Origin: Chthoniobacterales bacterium
GTDB taxonomy: Bacteria > Verrucomicrobiota > Verrucomicrobiia > Chthoniobacterales > UBA10450
DNA: 6,834 bases
Direction: 5' to 3'
NCBI GenBank assembly: GCA_025980625.1
Contig: JAICXG010000154.1
Coordinates: forward strand, 1 to 6,834
Every line of letters begins with the position of its first letter. Position 1 is the stretch's first letter. Positions 5,619 through 6,834 of this stretch are shown piece after piece. The notes under the pieces were generated by a model. That model was not told the origin of the DNA, did no database searches, and saw only the letters and a list, made by a program, of their open reading frames with translations. Made by a program: the position numbers and the translations under genes.

Positions 5619-6070
5619 CTACCGATGCGCATTGAGGAAGTCAATGACGTGGCTGGCAACCGTCAGCGCAGGGCCGTTGCCAACCGGCACTATTCCGTCC
5701 CAGCTTCTCCAATATTCAAAGGCATGTTCCTGGCTATTCGGGACTGTCAGCACCGGATACAAAGACGAACTTACCCCGACACCCTGCAGCGCGCATTGAA
5801 TATCGATAATCTGATGGAATGGCATGGAATCATACTGACTGTTGACGAGAAACATCGGTTTAAAGTTCTTAGGCGTATTCGCGTCGACCAGGTAGATTGG
5901 GGAAACGGTTCGCTGGCTCGGTCCGCCGGCAGGATCGAAGTCTAACAGGGGGCGGAGCGAGCCGAATGCTCAAGAGAACGAAGAGCGCGCAGCCGCCGAT
6001 TGTGGCAAGGTAAAGGCTAACGTTTTTGAGGAAGCGTTGAAGCGTTGAAGCGGTCGTGGGTCGGGTTCAT
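5619..6070 (-). pseudogene. Remnant of secreted alpha/beta-hydrolase 2 (signal peptide plus C-terminal third, middle deleted)
   Basis: The 3' part is clear: from about 5950 to TAG 5621-5619 one frame reads LLDFDPAGG, TVSPIYLVDANTPKNFKP, FLVNSQYDSMPFHQ, CALQGVGV and NSQEHAFEYW. This matches the acid- and His-bearing C-terminal third of esterase 1 at roughly 40% identity by eye. The 5' part is ATG 6070 behind a good Shine-Dalgarno, starting MNPTHDRF; a shifted frame then encodes LKNVSLYLATIGGCALFVLL, a credible signal-peptide core. The two parts meet around 5950-5970 in different frames, with TGA at 5972-5970. The oxyanion loop and GxSxG nucleophile region, about 200 codons judged from esterase 1, are missing. 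As written, ATG 6070 reads only 17 codons, to TAG at 6019, because of an 8-nt tandem repeat. It is therefore not catalytic. It sits 33 bases upstream of repeat protein 2, mirroring module 1. Confidence 0.7.
6031..6054 (-). repeat. 8-nt tandem repeat, three copies, in the first codons of hydrolase remnant 2
   Basis: On the plus strand: GAAGCGTT (6031-6038), GAAGCGTT (6039-6046), GAAGCGGT (6047-6054). It starts within the sixth codon after the ATG at 6070. With three copies the frame ends at TAG; with one or four copies the ATG would read straight into the signal-peptide core LKNVSLYLATIGG. Confidence 0.75.
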
Positions 6071-6076
6071 TGAGCT

Positions 6077-6082
6077 TCCTTT
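6077..6082 (-). promoter_or_regulatory. Shine-Dalgarno site of hydrolase remnant 2
   Basis: AAAGGA on the minus strand (6082-6077) stands six bases before ATG 6070. It supports 6070 as the original start of the hydrolase and shows that the 5' end of this broken gene is still preserved. Confidence 0.6.
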
Positions 6083-6260
6083 CGGGCGTTGATGGGTGCA
6101 GGAAAATTGGGCACTTCGCGCTCGCGCGGGCTACAGACGGCTGCTTGTTCATGGGGTTTTGTTTCTCTCCGCTGCCGAGGAGAACAGAAATGCCAGGAGA
6201 CTGTCAAACCTTTTTTGCCATGTATCGAGCCCGCCTGGTTTCGCTCGGCTAAAGGAAGTC

Positions 6261-6343
6261 ACGCATCCTGCCTGCTCGAATCGCGCGGCTGGAGTTTCGA
6301 CAGGCTGGAAGCGCGGCCGGCCGAGTCAGGCTGGAAGCCTGAC
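6261..6343. repeat. REP-like element upstream of E1 alpha
   Basis: It contains GCATCCTGCCTG (6263-6274), identical to 379-390 at the other end of the window. It also has the direct repeat CAGGCTGGAAG at 6301-6311 and 6327-6337, and a perfect hairpin GTCAGGC-TGGAA-GCCTGAC at 6325-6343. No T-tract follows, so a terminator is not called. The shared word and hairpins suggest one dispersed extragenic repeat family bracketing the minus-strand locus. Confidence 0.55.
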
Positions 6344-6347
6344 CTCC

Positions 6348-6380
6348 GGACGCGAATCGCAAAAATTTTTTGGCGCGTCC
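6348..6380. promoter_or_regulatory. GC-armed, AT-centred dyad before the E1 alpha start (possible operator)
   Basis: GGACGCG (6348-6354) and CGCGTCC (6374-6380) are perfect reverse complements around an AT core AAAAATTTTTT (6361-6371), which is itself flanked by CGC and GCG. The arms end 24 bases before ATG 6405. The symmetry suggests a regulator site or a transcript hairpin; no known regulator motif is recognised. Confidence 0.3.
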
Positions 6381-6404
6381 GCGCTTGCTGGCTAATCTGG
6401 GCGG

Positions 6405-6834
6405 ATGCTTCAAACGGCCGCTCCAGAAGGTGAAACCGCCACGAAGCAGGCTGTCCCTCACCCGCGCTATCTCGAAGCTTTCCGCTGGATGCTGCAAACG
6501 CGGATCTTTGAGGAGAAACTAACCAGCCTTTATCGCGGCGGCATGATCACCGGCGGCGTGTATGTCGGGCGCGGTCAGGAAGCGGTGAGCGCAGCATGCG
6601 GAATGTTTTTACAAAAGGGCGATGTCTTTGCTCCGCTCATTCGCGATCAAGCCGGGCGCGCGGCGGCGGGTGAGCCTTTGCTAAATGTGGCGCGCACTTA
6701 TCTCGGCTCGCGCCAGGGATCAATGCGCGGACGCGATGGCAACATTCACCGCGGCTGGCCCGAGACCGGCCAGCTCGCGATGATCAGTCATCTCGGCGCC
6801 ATGATCGCGGTCGTGGTCGGCAAGCTGATTGCCA
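6405..6834 (+). CDS. Thiamine-diphosphate-dependent dehydrogenase E1 component, alpha subunit, N-terminal part (3' end outside window)
   Basis: The visible 143 residues match the start of E1 alpha subunits of 2-oxo acid dehydrogenase complexes (pyruvate, branched-chain or acetoin type), which decarboxylate the 2-oxo acid on thiamine diphosphate in the cytoplasm together with a beta subunit. Diagnostic blocks are YLEAFRWMLQTRIFEEKL (22-39), LYRGGMITGGVYVGRGQEA (42-60), GDVFAPLIRDQAG (72-84), LGSRQGSMRGRDGNIHRG (100-117) and the helix LAMISHLGAMIAVVVGK (124-140). Family members have about 320-400 residues; the thiamine-binding GDG...N motif lies beyond the window. ATG 6405 is the first start after an in-frame TAA at 6393-6395. 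No convincing Shine-Dalgarno is present. Which oxo acid is used cannot be decided from this part. The gene diverges from the esterase/repeat-protein locus. Confidence 0.85.
   Translation, partial: MLQTAAPEGETATKQAVPHPRYLEAFRWMLQTRIFEEKLTSLYRGGMITGGVYVGRGQEAVSAACGMFLQKGDVFAPLIRDQAGRAAAGEPLLNVARTYLGSRQGSMRGRDGNIHRGWPETGQLAMISHLGAMIAVVVGKLIA

Larger units (their letters stand above)
6071..6404. other. Divergent intergenic region between hydrolase remnant 2 and the E1 alpha gene
   Basis: This 334-base stretch should hold both promoters. A perfect TTGACA lies on the minus strand (6207-6202), but no TATAAT-like box lies 16-18 bases downstream, so no promoter is called. The part from 6261 to 6343 is REP-like, and a dyad occupies 6348-6380. 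Short frames in this region have shadow composition. The sequence GCGCGGGCTACAGACG at 6125-6140 looks like another dispersed element, but it cannot be shown to be one from a single copy. Confidence 0.5.

Noticed and set aside
6202..6207. Consensus -35 hexamer TTGACA on the minus strand upstream of hydrolase remnant 2
   Set aside because: No acceptable -10 box lies 16-18 bases downstream (the sequence there is TTCTCC), so one hexamer is not enough to call a promoter.
6083..6433. Several plus-strand frames of 60-114 codons before the E1 alpha gene
   Set aside because: They run through REP-like repeats and overlap the E1 alpha start in the wrong frame; none has a domain or a ribosome site.

Overview
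The window looks like chromosomal DNA of a soil or freshwater Verrucomicrobium, probably of the Chthoniobacterales type. This is inferred from GC-rich DNA, large secreted proteins with autotransporter-associated beta-strand (PATR) repeats that lack a beta-barrel, and GC-rich hairpin elements around the words GCATCCTGCCTG and CAGGCTGGAAG that resemble REP-like sequences of that group. No hallmark phylogenetic gene is present.

Layout. At the left edge (1-363, +) is the C-terminal part of a TMEM175/DUF1211 membrane protein, closed by a hairpin array and an intrinsic terminator (374-425). At the right edge (6405-6834, +) is the N-terminal part of a thiamine-diphosphate dehydrogenase E1 alpha subunit. 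Everything between lies on the minus strand and forms two copies of a two-gene module: a secreted alpha/beta-hydrolase (esterase-like) followed by a secreted beta-strand-repeat protein. Module 2 (right) is a hydrolase remnant (6070 to 5619) followed 33 bases later by a 528-residue repeat protein (5585 to 3999). Module 1 (left) is a hydrolase split by a one-base frameshift (3452 to 2291) followed by a 580-residue repeat protein (2231 to 489). Between the modules, at 3453-3998, is degenerate DNA with a 58-codon relic of a phosphotransferase C-terminus.

The two repeat proteins share an N-terminal WNN..NW cap, a variable number of beta-solenoid-like units of about 18-29 residues (eight versus four), one canonical PATR repeat and a C-terminal domain about two-thirds identical by eye, ending in the same 15 residues. 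The hydrolases share the family but are much more diverged, and neither is intact as written: one has a single extra base, the other has lost its middle, including the nucleophile. Each hydrolase has a short tandem repeat (14-nt or 8-nt unit) within its first codons, where a copy-number change would shift the reading frame.

The genes probably act at the cell surface: a repeat scaffold or adhesin paired with a secreted esterase. The pairing rests on position and duplication only; no substrate or receptor can be read from the sequence.
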